Assembly (NCBI RefSeq): GCF_001552175.1
Contig: NZ_BCQR01000108.1
Span: 1-41,993, forward strand
Source of the DNA: Actinomadura kijaniata NBRC 14229
GTDB lineage: Bacteria; Actinomycetota; Actinomycetes; Streptosporangiales; Streptosporangiaceae
Reading direction: 5' to 3'
DNA: 41,993 nt
The notes beneath the pieces are model-generated. The model ran no database searches and was not told where the DNA came from. It saw nothing but the letters and a program-made list of their open reading frames with translations. A program made the position numbers and the translations under genes. This document shows, in pieces, positions 39,760 to 41,993 of this stretch. Position 1 is the first letter of the stretch. Each line of letters opens with the position of its first letter.

Positions 39760-40638
39760 ATGTCTGACAAGTCTGCCGTCACCGTGATCGGTCTGGGACC
39801 GATGGGGCGGGCCCTGGCCGGCGCGTTCGTGGACGCCGGTGTGCGGACCACCGTGTGGAACCGGACCCCGGGCCGGGACCGCGAACTGGTCGAACGCGGC
39901 GCGGTCCGCGCCCGTTCCGTGGAGGAGGCGGTCGCCGCGAGCGAGCTGACCGTGGTCTGCGTGGTCAACTACGACGCGGCGGACGCGATCCTGCGGCGCG
40001 ACGCGGTCACCGCCGCGCTCAAGGACCGCACGGTGGTGAACCTGACCGCCGACACGCCCGGACGGGCCCGCGCCACCGCGTCCTGGGCGGCCGAGCACGG
40101 CATCCGGTACCTGGACGGCGCGATCATGACGCCGACCGTCACCATCGGGACCCCCGGCGCGGTGTTCATCCACAGCGGCCCGCACGACCTCTACCGGGAG
40201 CACCTGCCGGTGCTGGAGGCCCTAGGCGGCACCCACACCCACCTGGGCGAGGACATCGGCCGGGCCGCCGCGTACGACATCGCGCTGCTGGACATCTTCT
40301 GGACCGCGATGTCGGGTTACGCGCACGCCCTGGCCGTGGCGAAGGCGGAGGGGATCACCGCGCGCGAGCTGGCGCCGTTCGCCAAGGGCATCAGCGCGAT
40401 CCTGTCGCCGGGCTTCGAAGAGCTCGCGGCGAGGGTGGACGAGGGGGACTTCTCCGGCGAGGGCAACCCGATCACCTCGGCGGCGTCGTCCATGGCCCAC
40501 ATCATCCACACCTCCGAGGGCCACGGCATCGACGCCGGCGTCATGCGGGCCGCCGAGGGCCTGGCCCGCCGCGTCATCGGGCTGGGCCACGGCACCGACG
40601 GCTTCATCCGGGTCACCGAGCTGCTGGGACGCCGCTGA
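39760..40638 (+). CDS. NAD(P)-dependent oxidoreductase of the imine reductase / 6PGDH-like family
   Basis: 292 aa from ATG with GGAGG 7 nt upstream. Rossmann loop GLGPMG (11-16) with WNRTPGR (33-39) after strand 2 indicates NADPH preference. VVNLTADTPGRARATASWAA and RYLDGAIMTPTVTIGTP (about 117-132) are close to the imine reductase (IRED) signature, and AAAYDIALLDIFW places an Asp (D173) where D-type IREDs have their catalytic acid. The C-terminal helical domain forms the intertwined dimer typical of the family. It is controlled presumably by the divergent HxlR regulator. The natural substrate is unknown. Confidence 0.88.
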   Translation: MSDKSAVTVIGLGPMGRALAGAFVDAGVRTTVWNRTPGRDRELVERGAVRARSVEEAVAASELTVVCVVNYDAADAILRRDAVTAALKDRTVVNLTADTPGRARATASWAAEHGIRYLDGAIMTPTVTIGTPGAVFIHSGPHDLYREHLPVLEALGGTHTHLGEDIGRAAAYDIALLDIFWTAMSGYAHALAVAKAEGITARELAPFAKGISAILSPGFEELAARVDEGDFSGEGNPITSAASSMAHIIHTSEGHGIDAGVMRAAEGLARRVIGLGHGTDGFIRVTELLGRR

Positions 40639-40639
40639 C

Positions 40640-40664
40640 GCCCCTCGCGACGGACGCGAGGGGC
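40640..40664. terminator. Hairpin between convergent IRED-like and UvrA-like genes
   Basis: GCCCCTCGCG (40640-40649) pairs perfectly with CGCGAGGGGC (40655-40664) around a 5-nt loop, 2 nt after one stop and 7 nt before the other, so it can serve both strands. Confidence 0.82.
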
Positions 40665-40670
40665 CGCCGG

Positions 40671-41993
<1,323 letters not shown>

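Overview
The window is GC-rich actinobacterial chromosome. GTG and TTG starts are frequent, third codon positions are almost all G or C, and the core block dacB - zincin protease - tilS - hpt - ftsH - folE - folP - folB - folK - DUF3180 beside ppa is an order known from Streptomyces and relatives. The accessory genes (subtilisin-inhibitor-like protein, F420-type nitroreductase-like protein, membrane-tailed sigma-like factor, many MerR/TetR/MarR/LysR/HxlR pairs) suggest a filamentous actinomycete. A Thermomonosporaceae/Actinomadura-type host is my guess and is not proven by the sequence.

Layout. 1-321: three tandem copies of a roughly 80-bp repeat. 322-2444: two coupled bacterial PH-domain membrane proteins. 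2498-3646: a stand-alone nuoD paralogue. 3659-6374: a tightly overlapping folate operon (folP, NTF2-like gene, folB, folK, DUF3180). 6455-6886: an NTF2-like gene behind a SoxR/MerR-type promoter. 7046-9696: ftsH-folE, closed by a strong hairpin. 10036-14510: hpt, tilS, zincin protease and dacB. 14621-15112: ppa, divergent from dacB. 15289-16512: secreted NlpC/P60 hydrolase. 16608-19009: a one-polypeptide sigma-like / zinc-finger / transmembrane / BACON-like protein with a coupled gene of unknown function. 19220-19963: membrane NERD-domain protein. 20105-23610: MerR-type regulator coupled to a VIT-vWA protein. 23611-25925: poor in genes, with a decayed transposase, dispersed repeats and one TPR-like gene.

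From 25926 to 34300 most genes form regulator/target pairs with visible operators: TetR with an F420-type protein, LysR with an MFS transporter, MarR with a DHA2-type MFS transporter. An orphan response regulator, a roughly 100-bp tandem repeat array and a LysE exporter lie between them. 34445-34861 is a secreted subtilisin-inhibitor-like protein with Arg at the predicted reactive site. 35018-37035 is a manganese module: a yybP-ykoY-type riboswitch ahead of a TMEM165/GDT1-type Mn exporter and a YibE/F-family membrane protein. A frameshifted tyrosine phosphatase, an SDR, a VOC protein, an HxlR/imine-reductase-like divergent pair and the 3' part of a UvrA-like ABC protein, cut by the window edge, complete the window.

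The most unusual items are the sigma/anti-sigma/BACON-like fusion (17288-19009), the Mn riboswitch apparently controlling a YibE/F gene, the MerR + VIT-vWA operon with twin palindromic operators and a probably leaderless start, the SoxR-like box, and the repeat families. All family calls come from reading motifs; no database search was run.
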